18,473 nucleotides of DNA, taken from NCBI GenBank assembly GCA_002371375.1, contig DFIB01000098.1:1-18473 (forward strand). Direction: 5' to 3'. Positions 6,981-15,049 of the stretch are shown here, piece after piece. The notes below the pieces were generated by a model. That model ran no database searches and was not told the origin of the DNA. It was given only the letters and a program-made list of their open reading frames with translations. How positions within the stretch are numbered: the first letter of the stretch is position 1; each line of letters begins with the position of its first letter. The position numbers and the translations under genes are program-made. The DNA comes from Mageeibacillus sp. UBA3708 (GTDB taxonomy: Bacteria > Bacillota > Clostridia > Saccharofermentanales > Saccharofermentanaceae).

Positions 6981-8840
6981 TCACTCCACCGTAACGCTCT
7001 TTGCCAGGTTCCTCGGCTTATCCACATCGCACCCCTTGTTGACTGCCATGTAGTATGCGAACAACTGACACGGCAGAACGCCGAGGATCGGTGTCAGCAG
7101 CTCGTCGCAGTCGGGGATAAGGAACTTGACGTCACAGGAGAATACCGACTTCTCCAGCTTCTCCGGAAGGATGGCAAGGACAGTCGCACCTCTTGTGCTC
7201 ACTTCCTTGATGTTCGATTCCATCTTGGAACAAAGTTCGTGCTGGGTGACGGGACTTACAACGAGTGTACCATCCTCGATCAGCGCGATAGTTCCGTGCT
7301 TCAATTCCCCGCCCGGATATGATTCCGAGTGGATATAAGATATTTCCTTGAGCTTCAGTGAAGCTTCCATCGACAGGTAGTAATCGAGTCCTCTGCCGAT
7401 GAAGAAAATGCTGTCCGCATTGAACTGTGTCGATGCGAATCTCTGGATCTCATCCTGCTTCTCAAGTATTGCCTGAAGCTTGCCGGGAATGGCAAGAAGT
7501 TCCTGCTGGAGCTCCGTATATCTGTCATCCGTTAACTTGCCGAGGATCCGGGCGAACTTCAGGGCGATCAGGTACATAACTCCCAGCTGCGTAACGTATG
7601 CTTTTGTGGAAGCAACCGATATCTCCGGACCGGCGTTCGTATATACAACACTGTCGGCCTCCCTGGCTATGGTGCTTCCGATCACGTTGACTACTGCAAG
7701 TGTGCGGCTCCCTCTCGCCTTTGCTTCCCTCATGGCATTGCGCGTATCAAGTGTCTCTCCCGACTGTGAGATGACGATGGTCAGCGTTGAACCGTCTATG
7801 ATCGGATCGCTGTAGCAGAATTCGCTTGCCACGGAGCAGACGACGGGGATGCGGCATAATTTCTCGATGAGATATTTGCCGACACATCCCGCATGGTACG
7901 CCGTGCCGCAGGCGATTATGTTGATATTGCGGAGGCCCTCAAGAACGCTCCTGTCAATGTCAAAACCGTCGAGGATGATGTCGTTGTTCCTGATCCTTGA
8001 TGAGACGGTTGACTCGAAAGCCTTAGGCTCCTCGAACATCTCTTTCATCATGAAATGCTTATATCCGCCCTTCTGCGCCGTGTCCGCATCCCACTTGATC
8101 TTCTCCGTCTTATAATCGACCTTCTCGCCGAAGATATCCTTGATCTCAATGCTGTCCCTCGTCATCTTGAGGATGCAGTTATCCTCCATGTAAATGACGT
8201 CCTTTGTATACTCCATGACAGCCAGCACATCGGATGCCACGATATTCTCATCTTCGCCGATGCCGATTATTACCGGATTGTCCTTCTTGGCGCATATGAG
8301 GCAGTCCGGAAGATCCGAACAGAGCACGCAGAGTGCGTACGAACCGATAATGTCCTGAAGTGCTGCCCTGACCGCCGCCTCGATATCGCTTGAACCGCGC
8401 CTCTCATAGTAGTATTCGATCAGCTGGGCCGCAACCTCCGTGTCCGTATCCGAAGCGAAAACATATCCCTTCTTGGTAAGGAATCTGCGCAGCTCCGCGT
8501 AATTCTCTATGATGCCGTTATGAACGACGCATATCTTCCCGTTCATCGACAGATGAGGGTGTGAATTCTCGTCGCTCGGCGCCCCGTGCGTGGCCCACCT
8601 GGTGTGCCCGATCCCCGCATGGATGTTATTTCCCTTATTCTCCTCGAGAGTGTACCCTGCATCCGCCACAGCCTTCTTGAGCTCGGACACCTTGCCCTTG
8701 CGCTTGATGAGCTTGAGCTCGCCGTTCTGAATGAAAGACACTCCCGCCGAATCGTACCCCCTGTACTCCAGGGCTGTAAGTCCCTTCAGGAGCACGTCCA
8801 TCGTATTTCTGTAACCAAGATATCCCACTATACCGCACAT
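6981..8840 (-). CDS. glmS: Glutamine--fructose-6-phosphate aminotransferase (isomerizing)
   Basis: This 619-residue enzyme makes glucosamine-6-phosphate for peptidoglycan. The N-terminal class II glutaminase begins MCGIVGYLG with nucleophile C2, followed by LEYRGYDSAG and GHTRWATHG. Two SIS sugar-isomerase domains follow (for example ACGTAYHAG, ISQSGETLDT and SYPGGELKHG). The C terminus is the conserved PRNLAKSVTVE. Length is close to the usual 600-610. It lies 15 bp after dapL with AAGGAGAG as ribosome binding site. The gap is too short for the glmS ribozyme found upstream of glmS in many Firmicutes, so control must come from the dapL promoter and leader or at enzyme level. Confidence 0.98.
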   Translation of the reverse strand: MCGIVGYLGYRNTMDVLLKGLTALEYRGYDSAGVSFIQNGELKLIKRKGKVSELKKAVADAGYTLEENKGNNIHAGIGHTRWATHGAPSDENSHPHLSMNGKICVVHNGIIENYAELRRFLTKKGYVFASDTDTEVAAQLIEYYYERRGSSDIEAAVRAALQDIIGSYALCVLCSDLPDCLICAKKDNPVIIGIGEDENIVASDVLAVMEYTKDVIYMEDNCILKMTRDSIEIKDIFGEKVDYKTEKIKWDADTAQKGGYKHFMMKEMFEEPKAFESTVSSRIRNNDIILDGFDIDRSVLEGLRNINIIACGTAYHAGCVGKYLIEKLCRIPVVCSVASEFCYSDPIIDGSTLTIVISQSGETLDTRNAMREAKARGSRTLAVVNVIGSTIAREADSVVYTNAGPEISVASTKAYVTQLGVMYLIALKFARILGKLTDDRYTELQQELLAIPGKLQAILEKQDEIQRFASTQFNADSIFFIGRGLDYYLSMEASLKLKEISYIHSESYPGGELKHGTIALIEDGTLVVSPVTQHELCSKMESNIKEVSTRGATVLAILPEKLEKSVFSCDVKFLIPDCDELLTPILGVLPCQLFAYYMAVNKGCDVDKPRNLAKSVTVE

Positions 8841-8855
8841 TTGATCTTCTCTCCT

Positions 8856-10052
8856 TTACAGAATCTCTCTGAGTCTGTCGCAGGCCCTTACCGTATTCTC
8901 ATACGTGCCGAAAGAAGTGATCCTGAAGTATCCTTCTCCGGCCTCCCCGAAGCCCTCACCGGGCGTTCCGACTATCTGAGCCTTGTTCAGGAGCATATCA
9001 AAGAACTCCCAGCTCCCCATCTTATCAGGACACTCAAGCCAGATATAAGGCGAATTCCTGCCGCCTGTATAGAAGATGCCCTTGCTGTCCAGCACCTCCC
9101 CGATCAGCGCCGCATTGCGCCTGTAGTATTCTATATTGCTCAGACACTGCTTCATTCCCTCGGGAGTCAATGCCGCCTCAGCCGCTGCCTGCACCGGATA
9201 TGATACGCCGTTGAACTTCGTCGACTGGCGCCTGAGCCACATCTTATTCAGGCTCGTCCCGTCATCCGCCGTGAGCTTCTGCGGCACGATCGTCCACCCG
9301 CACCTGACACCCGTAAAGCCCGCGAATTTGGAGAAAGAGCACACCTCCACAGCGCACTCATAAGCCCCTTTGATCTCATATATCGAATGAGGCAGGTCAT
9401 CTTGTGTTATGAACGCCTCATACGCGGAATCGTATATGATAAGCGACCCCGTTCCGAGCGCGTACTCAACCCACTTCGCCAGCTGCTCGCTGTTATAAGC
9501 CGCGCCCGTAGGATTATTGGGCGAACAGATGTATATGACAGCCGGTTCCGCAGCATCACCGGTAATCTGATCAGGCATTGGAAGAAATCCGTTCTCCTTG
9601 CTTCCTGAGATAAGCGAGATGTTATTGCCGTTCATCAGATTGGAATCAACATACACAGGGTAGACAGGATCAGGGATTATCACCTTGTTTGAGCCCAGGA
9701 TATCGACCAGGTTGCCCAGATCGCTCTTGGCTCCGTCAGATATGAAGATCTCACTAATGTCAAGTGACACGCCGTATCTCTGATAGTGGCTTTGTACCGC
9801 ACTCTTAAGGAACGGATAACCGCTCTCCGGAGGATATCCTCTGAATGTCTTCTGCTCTCCCATCTCACCTGCAGCGATCTTCATCGCAGATGTTACGACT
9901 GAGGGCAGCGGAAGCGTTACGTCTCCTATTCCGAGACGGATTATGTCCTTGCCGGGGTTAGCCTCCGAGTATCTCTTCACGCGCTGGGAGATCTCGGAGA
10001 AAAGATAAGTCTCTTTAATGTTCTTAAAGTTACTGTTGATTTTAATGTTCAT
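8856..10052 (-). CDS. dapL: LL-diaminopimelate aminotransferase
   Basis: This 398-residue fold-type I PLP aminotransferase converts tetrahydrodipicolinate to LL-diaminopimelate in one step, bypassing the succinyl or acetyl branches. Family signs are the N-terminal YLFSEISQRV, RLGIGDVTLPLP (39-50), FRGYPPESGYP (70-80), CSPNNPTG (176-183), YDSAYEAF (207-214), the PLP lysine K242 in SFSKFAGFTGVRCGW, and the C-terminal FRITSFGT. Length is normal. It is the first gene of the operon. The Shine-Dalgarno before its ATG is weak (AAAGCGG region), and the 5' leader of about 90 bases carries a stem-loop, so expression may be controlled after initiation. DapL use is typical of Clostridia, Chlamydia, cyanobacteria and some archaea. 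Confidence 0.95.
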   Translation of the reverse strand: MNIKINSNFKNIKETYLFSEISQRVKRYSEANPGKDIIRLGIGDVTLPLPSVVTSAMKIAAGEMGEQKTFRGYPPESGYPFLKSAVQSHYQRYGVSLDISEIFISDGAKSDLGNLVDILGSNKVIIPDPVYPVYVDSNLMNGNNISLISGSKENGFLPMPDQITGDAAEPAVIYICSPNNPTGAAYNSEQLAKWVEYALGTGSLIIYDSAYEAFITQDDLPHSIYEIKGAYECAVEVCSFSKFAGFTGVRCGWTIVPQKLTADDGTSLNKMWLRRQSTKFNGVSYPVQAAAEAALTPEGMKQCLSNIEYYRRNAALIGEVLDSKGIFYTGGRNSPYIWLECPDKMGSWEFFDMLLNKAQIVGTPGEGFGEAGEGYFRITSFGTYENTVRACDRLREIL

Positions 10053-10083
10053 GATCTTTACCGCTTTCTCTCAAAAACAAATA

Positions 10084-10122
10084 GCGCTTACCGACAGTGG
10101 CATTTGCCACATCAATAAGCGC
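10084..10122 (-). promoter_or_regulatory. Structured 5' leader of dapL, possible attenuator
   Basis: In the dapL transcript an outer 7-bp stem (GCGCTTA with TAAGCGC; 10122-10116 and 10090-10084) encloses an asymmetric internal loop and an inner 5-bp stem GTGGC-AAAT-GCCAC (10110-10097). After the outer stem the RNA reads ATTTGTTTTTG, so it could terminate transcription. It does not match a lysine riboswitch (too small) or any riboswitch class I recognise. Confidence 0.5.
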
Positions 10123-10146
10123 CGTTGCTTGTTTATTAACATTGAA

Positions 10147-10175
10147 TTTATACTATCTTTTGGCGCTGTTGTCAA
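10147..10175 (-). promoter_or_regulatory. Promoter of the dapL-glmS-purF-lysA operon
   Basis: On the minus strand TTGACA (10175-10170), a 17-bp spacer and TATAAA (10152-10147) form a near-consensus sigma-A promoter. Transcription should start near 10140, about 88 bases before the dapL ATG. Confidence 0.8.
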
Positions 10176-10210
10176 GGAATAGGGGATCTCGGATGCGTTG
10201 CCTCACTTTG

Positions 10211-10242
10211 TTGACATCTTTGACACATCGGGAGAGTATACT
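10211..10242 (+). promoter_or_regulatory. Probable promoter of the solute-binding lipoprotein gene
   Basis: TTGACA occurs twice in direct repeat (10211-10216 and 10220-10225, nine bases apart), followed by TATACT at 10237-10242. The spacer from the first box is 20 bp, longer than ideal, and 11 bp from the second, too short. The repeat may instead be a regulator site beside the promoter. Confidence 0.4.
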
Positions 10243-10273
10243 GAAAGTAATTTCTTTAACGAGGTGATCATTT

Positions 10274-12574
10274 ATGCGCAGATCTTTGTCATGTGTGTTA
10301 AGTATATGTCTGTTGTTCCAACTGGTATCCTGCAGCAGCGCGGGCGGGAGCGGGGATCCGTCACAAATATCAGGGTCTCAGGATCAGACTGCCTCGGCTG
10401 TAATACCTGATAATACCGCCTCTGCCGACACGGAGAAGGACCCTGCCGACAGTATATATTTCAATTCGAAGAGCGTGATCTTTGATCAGGAAGCCATGAA
10501 CTTTGAAGTTGCAAAGATGGAGAGCGGATACCTTGTCCTCGCAGAGAGTTGGTGGTGGAACGATGATAATACCTCAGATTGCAATGTTACCGGCTATATC
10601 ATCGACAAGGATTACAATATCTCGTCAAGTTTTGACCTCGGTAAGGATACCGTGCCTTATGAACTTTGCATGATAGATGACAAGAGGTTCGCCGTCCCCG
10701 GCGACGAAGGCGAAGAATACAGGATCTATGATATTACCGGCAAGCTCCTTAAGACCGGTGAAGACAAAAACGGCCTTTGCGAACGCATTGAAGGCTATGA
10801 TAGTGAGATCCCCAGGAAGATCTGTGCCGCACCTGACGGTTTTATCGTAGCAACCAATCATAGAGCAGTTAAGTACGATAAAGATGGCAATACGATCTCA
10901 TCCGTGTCTTACCACGATGATGAGAATATCGGACTTAATTCAGTCTTTATACAGGACGGTCATGTGTATATCAGTGTTGAGAACTCCGATGATTATTCAT
11001 ACGCCTTTGAAAGGATCGATTTTGACTATGGAACCTGCACGAAAATATGCAACCCTGCCAAAGACTTTGGTATTGGCGGAATAGATCTTGAAGAGAGTAC
11101 ATTTTACGGTCAAAAAGCAAACAGCAAATATCTGCCCAAGATCGATATAGCAGGTAACCGGCTGGTTAATATTGCTGCCTACTCCAATATGCTGATGTGT
11201 CCGCCGACATATGATGCATCTTCACTTAATGATTTTATGTATGTGCTTGATGATGAACACTTCTACATCCCCTATTGCTACGAAGATTTGAATGTCTCAG
11301 AGATAGTTTTTATCTACAAAGATGATACTCTCGACTTAAGCGCGCGCAAGATCATAACAGTTCAAGGTCTGGGAACAAACAGTGACATCATTCTTAGCAG
11401 TTCAGCATACTGCTACAACAACATGCAAACGGAGTACTTTATCAAGGTTGAAGATCTGTCTGAGAAGGTAACTTACGGTTCTTCATCCGATACCGCAAGA
11501 TCGATTGCAAGGATCTCGGCGGATTATATGAACGGCAATGCACCCGACATCTTCTACGGGAATACTTTCGATTACGACTATTGGGGAAGAAATAATGTCG
11601 TCATAGACATGAAGCCGTACCTTGAGAAGAACGGCGCATTCAGGGAAGGCGATATTACACCTTATGTCCTTAAGCTGATGGAGGACAATGACGGCCATAT
11701 CTATCAGACTTTTGCCGGATATAATATGTTCGGCTACTGGGGCAGGAAAAAGGATTTTGACAGGAGCTCATATGCCATATCTGACCTTAAGAGCGATAAG
11801 GAACTTTTCGGCAACGTTGAAGCTTCAGAGATATGTTATTACACCCTTGGAAGCAACCTTAAGCAGCTTTATCTGAGCGGCGGTCTCACAAAGGAAAACG
11901 TCGCATCAGCCGTTGACCTGTCGATCAACAGCGGCATACCGCCTGTTACGGATCCTATGGAACATGACCCTGTGACACCTGCCTCTGTGGGTTCCGGACA
12001 AGCAAAACTGCTGATAAGATCTGTATCAAATGCAGTATCTTACGATCAGCTCGCCAGGTCTTATAATGATACGCCTTCATTTGTAGGCTTCCCTTCAGCC
12101 GGTACCTCTTCCCACATGATCGAACCGTCTGTGTGCCTGATGGCTGTGTCGGCATCATCTTCTGATCCTCAGGGCTGCTGTGACTTTATCTCTTACTTCT
12201 ATTCTGCCGAGATGCAGCGCAGGATCGCTGCCTCCGGAGCGATCCCTGTCAATAATTCGGTTCTTAACGAATACCTCGGATACCTTCAAGATCCGTCATC
12301 AATGACTGAGGAGCAACTCAAGCAATACCGCAACGTTCTCATCCACAAAGACAGACAGGATTACACTTCTGAGGCCGTTCCGATGTCACCTGATCTTCTC
12401 GAATCATACAAGGAACAGCTGTCGCGGGCAGATACGATCAGCGTTTTCGACTGGGGTGTGTATGACATCATCGTTCAGGAGATCGGATCGCATTACTCAA
12501 AAGGCAAGTCAGCGGACGAAGTGGCCGAGTCGCTTTATTCAAGGCTTGATCTGTATGCGAAAGAGAATTACTGA
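10274..12574 (+). CDS. Lipoprotein: propeller-like region fused to extracellular solute-binding domain
   Basis: A 766-residue secreted lipoprotein. The signal peptide MRRSLSCVLSICLLFQLVSC ends in a lipobox (LVSC, C20 lipidated). A Ser/Gly/Asp-rich linker follows to about residue 55. Residues about 60-350 have repeated strand-turn units with DKDYNIS, YDITGKL, DKDGNT and DDEHFYIPY, resembling a beta-propeller. From about 359 (KIITVQG) to the end it resembles family 1 extracellular solute-binding proteins, including NAPDIFYGNTFDYD, LKLMEDNDGHIYQTF and CCDFISYFYSAEMQRRIAAS near the C terminus. Usual solute-binding proteins are 400-500 residues, so the N-terminal extension is unusual. No permease or ATPase gene is adjacent. 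The ligand is unknown. GAGGTGA before the ATG supports the start. It may deliver ligand to a remote transporter or act as a surface sensor. Confidence 0.85.
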   Translation: MRRSLSCVLSICLLFQLVSCSSAGGSGDPSQISGSQDQTASAVIPDNTASADTEKDPADSIYFNSKSVIFDQEAMNFEVAKMESGYLVLAESWWWNDDNTSDCNVTGYIIDKDYNISSSFDLGKDTVPYELCMIDDKRFAVPGDEGEEYRIYDITGKLLKTGEDKNGLCERIEGYDSEIPRKICAAPDGFIVATNHRAVKYDKDGNTISSVSYHDDENIGLNSVFIQDGHVYISVENSDDYSYAFERIDFDYGTCTKICNPAKDFGIGGIDLEESTFYGQKANSKYLPKIDIAGNRLVNIAAYSNMLMCPPTYDASSLNDFMYVLDDEHFYIPYCYEDLNVSEIVFIYKDDTLDLSARKIITVQGLGTNSDIILSSSAYCYNNMQTEYFIKVEDLSEKVTYGSSSDTARSIARISADYMNGNAPDIFYGNTFDYDYWGRNNVVIDMKPYLEKNGAFREGDITPYVLKLMEDNDGHIYQTFAGYNMFGYWGRKKDFDRSSYAISDLKSDKELFGNVEASEICYYTLGSNLKQLYLSGGLTKENVASAVDLSINSGIPPVTDPMEHDPVTPASVGSGQAKLLIRSVSNAVSYDQLARSYNDTPSFVGFPSAGTSSHMIEPSVCLMAVSASSSDPQGCCDFISYFYSAEMQRRIAASGAIPVNNSVLNEYLGYLQDPSSMTEEQLKQYRNVLIHKDRQDYTSEAVPMSPDLLESYKEQLSRADTISVFDWGVYDIIVQEIGSHYSKGKSADEVAESLYSRLDLYAKENY

Positions 12575-12638
12575 AGCAGGAAAGTTATGCTGCGTCTGTG
12601 ATGCGCACGCACGAGTTTCCGGAAGAGCAAATAAGAGA

Positions 12639-12670
12639 ACTGCCTCTCGAGCTTGCGCTCTCGAGGCAGT
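12639..12670 (-). terminator. Hairpin between the lipoprotein gene and glnN, terminator of glnN
   Basis: ACTGCCTC (12639-12646) and GAGGCAGT (12663-12670) pair over 8 bp; an inner GAGC-TTGC-GCTC adds 4 bp after a 2x2 internal loop. On the minus strand the hairpin is followed by a T-rich stretch (TTCTCTTATTT), which suits termination of glnN. It may also stop convergent transcription from the lipoprotein gene. Confidence 0.6.
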
Positions 12671-12699
12671 CCAATAAAGCGGTATGGAATGGGCTTTGA

Positions 12700-14787
12700 T
12701 CAACGAACCCCGAACAGGAGTTCACCATATGTCGGGAACGGCCAGTATTCTGCAGCCGTTAAGAGCTCGAGTTTGTCGCAATGGGATCTCAGGTCATCCA
12801 TTGCGGGTATCACATCGTCTTTGATCTTGTCGGCGAGGACCTCATAGTCGCTTATGCCGTCGCACTTTGCGATCAGGTTGTTCAGTGCCTTCAGTGACCT
12901 GTTGGCAGCGCTCATCTCTGCGGAGATCTCAGACAATGTCTCTTTCTCGAAGTCGGCTGAACCGCCTGCAGCGCTTATGACCGAGATGCCGGATGCCAGG
13001 TCTGAGGCATATGCAGATACGGCCGGAAGGATGTCCTGCTTGGCCATTACCGACATCGTCTGGTACTCGATGTTCAGGAGCTTGCAATACTTCTCGAGGA
13101 AGATCTCGTGGCGGGACTTCATTTCGACTTCGGAGTAGACATTGTGCTTCGTGAGCAGCTCGACGTTCTTGGGATCGAGGTAATGCTTGACTGCATCGGG
13201 CAATGTCTTATAGTTGGACAGGCCTCTCTTCTCTGCCTCTGCTACCCACGAATCATCGTAGCCGTTGCCGTTGAAGAGGATCCTCTTGTGAGATGTGATC
13301 TCGCTCTTGATGAGGTCGTGAAGTGCGCTCTCAAAATCGGATGCACCCTCGAGCTTGTCGGCGAAGTTCGCCAATACTTCCGCTACTGCCGCGTTGAGAA
13401 CGGTGTTTGCCATTGCGATCGAAGCGGCGGAACCGAGCATTCTGAACTCGAACTTGTTGCCGGTGAATGCGAACGGGCTCGTTCTGTTACGGTCTGTTGT
13501 GTCCTTGGGGAACCTGGGCAGGACGTGAACGCCGATCTTCATGATCTCTTTCTCTTTCGAGCCGTATGCACGGTCTTCCACGATGGAGTCGAGGATCTCG
13601 GTAAGCTCGGAGCCGAGGAAGACGGAGATGATCGCCGGGGGTGCCTCATTGGCGCCGAGACGGTGGTCGTTGCCGGCCGATGCTACAGACAGACGGAGCA
13701 GATCCTGATATGTATCTACTGCCGAGATAACTGCCGTGAGGAACAACAGGAATGAAGCGTTGTCCCTGGGTGTCTCGCCGGGGTCGAGGAGGTTGATGCC
13801 CGTGTCTGTGGAGATGGACCAGTTGTTGTGCTTGCCTGAACCGTTCACACCTTCGAAAGGCTTCTCGTGCAGGAGACATACAAGGTCATGCTTGCGTGCC
13901 ACTTTCTGCATGATCTCCATAGTAAGCTGGTTGTGATCTGCAGCGATGTTTGTAGTGGTAAAAATGGGCGCCAGCTCGTGCTGTGCCGGAGCGACTTCAT
14001 TATGCTCCGTCGTGGCAAGGATCCCGAGCTTCCAGAGCTCCTCGTTGAGGTCTTTCATGAAGGCCTGAACACGGGGCTTGATAACGCCGAAATAATGGTC
14101 CTCCATCTGCTGTCCCTTGGGGGGCAGTGCACCGAACAATGTGCGGCCCGTATAGATAAGATCCTTGCGCTGATCGTACATCTTCTTGTCAACCAGGAAA
14201 TACTCCTGCTCGGGTCCTACGGTTGTACGGATCGATGTGACATCATCCTTGCCGAAGATCTTCATGATGCGCAGCGCCTGCTTGTTGATGGCCTCCATCG
14301 AACGGAGCAAAGGCGTCTTCTTGTCGAGCGCCTCTCCGTTATACGAGCAGAACGCCGTGGGGATGCAGAGGACGCCGTCCTTGATAAAAGCGAAGGAAGT
14401 CGGATCCCATGCCGTGTATCCTCTTGCCTCGAATGTTGCACGTATGCCGCCGGAAGGGAACGATGACGCATCAGGCTCGCCCTGGATCAATTCCTTGCCG
14501 GAGAAGTGCATTATGACCTTGCCGTCGTCCTGAGGTGCGATGAAGCTGTCATGCTTCTCCGCGGTGATCCCCGTCAGAGGCTGGAACCAGTGTGTATAGT
14601 GTGTGGCACCCTTCTCGATAGCCCACTGCTTCATCTCATTTGCGATGACTCCCGCATGCTCGGGTGTCAGTCTCTTGCCGTGATCGATTGCTTCTTTTAC
14701 GGCCTTATATGCCTCCTTGGGAAGTCTCGACTTCATCACGGATTCATTAAAAACATTCTCACCAAAATAATCTTCAACTGTTCTCAT
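12700..14787 (-). CDS. glnN: Glutamine synthetase type III
   Basis: This 695-residue enzyme makes glutamine from glutamate, ammonia and ATP. The size and the N-terminal FGENVFN are typical of GSIII. The active site looks complete: GPEQEYFLV (191-199, both metal-binding Glu present), [14 protein letters not shown] (263-276), [10 protein letters not shown] (314-323) and [17 protein letters not shown] (435-450, with the FEFR metal-site Glu). AGGAG lies nine bases before the ATG. It is transcribed from a promoter shared back to back with the GSI-like gene and has a strong intrinsic terminator in its leader, so it is very likely attenuated. As the only glutamine synthetase here with an intact catalytic site, it is the probable supplier of glutamine for PurF, GlmS and PyrG. 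Confidence 0.97.
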   Translation of the reverse strand: MRTVEDYFGENVFNESVMKSRLPKEAYKAVKEAIDHGKRLTPEHAGVIANEMKQWAIEKGATHYTHWFQPLTGITAEKHDSFIAPQDDGKVIMHFSGKELIQGEPDASSFPSGGIRATFEARGYTAWDPTSFAFIKDGVLCIPTAFCSYNGEALDKKTPLLRSMEAINKQALRIMKIFGKDDVTSIRTTVGPEQEYFLVDKKMYDQRKDLIYTGRTLFGALPPKGQQMEDHYFGVIKPRVQAFMKDLNEELWKLGILATTEHNEVAPAQHELAPIFTTTNIAADHNQLTMEIMQKVARKHDLVCLLHEKPFEGVNGSGKHNNWSISTDTGINLLDPGETPRDNASFLLFLTAVISAVDTYQDLLRLSVASAGNDHRLGANEAPPAIISVFLGSELTEILDSIVEDRAYGSKEKEIMKIGVHVLPRFPKDTTDRNRTSPFAFTGNKFEFRMLGSAASIAMANTVLNAAVAEVLANFADKLEGASDFESALHDLIKSEITSHKRILFNGNGYDDSWVAEAEKRGLSNYKTLPDAVKHYLDPKNVELLTKHNVYSEVEMKSRHEIFLEKYCKLLNIEYQTMSVMAKQDILPAVSAYASDLASGISVISAAGGSADFEKETLSEISAEMSAANRSLKALNNLIAKCDGISDYEVLADKIKDDVIPAMDDLRSHCDKLELLTAAEYWPFPTYGELLFGVR

Positions 14788-14819
14788 AATATTGTTCTCC
14801 TTAACAGTTTTACGAAAAC

Positions 14820-14858
14820 AAAAAAAGACGCCACGGATCCCTATAGATCCATGGCGTC
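14820..14858 (-). terminator. Intrinsic terminator in the glnN 5' leader (attenuator)
   Basis: On the minus strand GACGCCA (14858-14852) pairs with TGGCGTC (14833-14827), continued by a wobble pair and GGATC/GATCC: a 13-bp stem with a 6-base loop, followed by seven T (14826-14820). It lies 33-71 bases upstream of the glnN ATG and downstream of the likely start near 14879. This is a strong premature terminator and implies conditional antitermination. Confidence 0.85.
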
Positions 14859-14885
14859 CTTGCCTTTGTCTTCAATTATGCGGTG

Positions 14886-14914
14886 AGTTTACACCTGAGT
14901 TTTTGGGATGTCAA
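14886..14914 (-). promoter_or_regulatory. glnN promoter
   Basis: On the minus strand TTGACA (14914-14909), a 17-bp spacer and TAAACT (14891-14886) form a good promoter. Its -35 box is one half of the palindrome at 14909-14925. Confidence 0.7.
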
Positions 14915-14925
14915 GTGCCTTGACA
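14909..14925. promoter_or_regulatory. GlnR/TnrA-type operator between glnN and the GSI-like gene
   Basis: TGTCAAGTGCCTTGACA is a perfect match to the known GlnR/TnrA consensus TGTNA-N7-TNACA. Each half also forms a TTGACA -35 box, one for each direction, so a bound dimer would cover both promoters. The plus-strand -10 is less clear (CAATAT at 14943-14948 with a 17-bp spacer, or TATCTT at 14946-14951 with 20). Part of the match may follow simply from two back-to-back -35 boxes. No glnR gene is in the window. Confidence 0.65.
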
Positions 14926-14955
14926 TTTATTTTTATCAGTGGCAATATCTTATCG

Positions 14956-14969
14956 GAACAAAGGCGTTC
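14956..14969 (+). promoter_or_regulatory. Candidate ANTAR antiterminator hairpin in the GSI-like gene leader
   Basis: GAAC-AAAGGC-GTTC is a 4-bp stem with a six-base loop having A at position 1 and G at position 4, the signature of ANTAR-bound hairpins. Its loop end and 3' arm (14963-14969) are the 5' arm of the following terminator, so the two structures exclude each other. The stem is short and a companion first hairpin is not obvious. Confidence 0.4.
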
Positions 14970-15011
14970 AGTCAGTGTGTCGGATGATGCACTGACTGAG
15001 CGCCTCTTTTT
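14963..15011 (+). terminator. Intrinsic terminator in the GSI-like gene leader (attenuator)
   Basis: Positions 14963-14977 pair with 14990-15004 over 15 bp with one G-U wobble; the stem is followed by TCTTTTT at 15005-15011. It lies about 40 bases upstream of the ATG at 15050, downstream of the likely promoter, so it must be bypassed for the downstream genes to be expressed. Confidence 0.88.
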
Positions 15012-15049
15012 ATTATTGCGAACAAAAAGATTAGGCGGAGGATCTTCAA

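Noticed and set aside
8841..8855. glmS ribozyme upstream of glmS
   Set aside because: Only 15 bases separate dapL and glmS, far too short, and no ribozyme core was recognised at the end of dapL.
10053..10140. Lysine riboswitch or T-box before dapL
   Set aside because: The leader is under 100 bases and lacks the five-helix lysine riboswitch or the T-box bulge sequence; only a two-tier stem-loop is present.
13108..13755. Long open frame of 215 codons on the plus strand opposite glnN
   Set aside because: It is antisense to a clearly conserved GSIII gene, has no recognisable motifs and no ribosome binding site, and reflects codon bias of glnN.
14909..14925. Palindrome as the missing first ANTAR hairpin (P1)
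   Set aside because: As RNA its loop would be 5 or 7 bases, not 6, and it overlaps the -35 boxes, so it is better explained as promoter/operator DNA.
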